The notes beneath the pieces were generated by a model that had not been told where the DNA came from, did no database searches, and saw only the letters and a list, made by a program, of their open reading frames with translations. DNA of 6,104 bases from Prevotella sp. UBA4341 (GTDB lineage: Bacteria > Bacteroidota > Bacteroidia > Bacteroidales > Bacteroidaceae): the NCBI GenBank assembly GCA_002393705.1, contig DGTH01000118.1, positions 1 through 6,104 of the forward strand, written 5' to 3'. A program made the position numbers and the translations under genes. Shown here piece by piece: positions 6,065 through 6,104 of the stretch; position 1 is the stretch's first letter, and the number at the start of each line of letters is the position of its first letter.

Positions 6065-6104
6065 TTTTCAGCGGGCGTTCAAATACTTTTCAGCGGACGC
6101 TCAA
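6065..6104 (+). repeat. Tandem repeat with 22-bp period, cut by the window end
   Basis: Two 18-base copies, TTTTCAGCGGGCGTTCAA (6065-6082) and TTTTCAGCGGACGCTCAA (6087-6104), differ at two positions and are separated by ATAC, giving a period of 22. The array starts near 6065, since the 22 bases before it do not match, and may continue past the window. The unit has a small inverted repeat, AGCG-GA-CGCT in copy 2. In copy 1 this becomes AGCG-GG-CGTT, which would keep pairing in RNA through one G-U pair. The period is not a multiple of three, so it is probably non-coding. Confidence 0.75.

Noticed and set aside
6065..6104. CRISPR array
   Set aside because: The unit is 18 bases with only 4 bases between copies, so there are no spacers, and no cas gene is present.

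Overview
The window looks like chromosomal DNA of a Bacteroidales bacterium, most likely Prevotella or a close relative. Two intergenic regions carry the Bacteroidetes-type promoter (TTTG or TTG near -33 and TAnnTTTG at -7). Start codons mostly lack a Shine-Dalgarno sequence, and the proteins are typical of gut Bacteroidales: an exported multidomain GH2 glycosidase, a small outer-membrane-type beta protein, and a Ser/Thr kinase with a MORN-like extracytoplasmic part. The genus is an inference. All supported genes are on the + strand.

Layout. (1) Positions 1-2420 hold a GH2 beta-galactosidase-type enzyme that lacks only the beginning of its signal peptide. It overlaps by one base (TGATG) a gene for a secreted, probably beta-barrel protein (2420-3241). 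(2) An 88-bp gap carries a well-formed promoter (3268-3298) that drives a transmembrane Ser/Thr kinase with a Pro-Gln-Pro-Lys linker and C-terminal MORN-like repeats (3330-4865). (3) Nine bases after the kinase begins a compact three-gene cassette joined by two ATGA overlaps: a DUF3791-like protein, a DUF3990-like protein with ADP-ribosyltransferase-like features, and a 73-residue helical protein of unknown function. It looks AT-richer than the genes before it and resembles a toxin-antitoxin or conflict module. (4) The last ~305 bases hold no convincing gene. They contain a second Bacteroidetes promoter (5973-6004) pointing out of the window, then the start of a 22-bp-period tandem repeat cut off by the window edge.

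How the parts may work together. The glycosidase and beta protein are probably co-translated and both exported, so they may share a role in glycan use or at the envelope. The kinase has its own promoter. No clear promoter separates it from the DUF3791/DUF3990 cassette, so read-through from the kinase promoter is possible. The most interesting items are the DUF3791-DUF3990-small protein cassette, its tight attachment to a receptor-like kinase, and the promoter-proximal 22-bp repeats at the end. None of these has been tested by a database search here.
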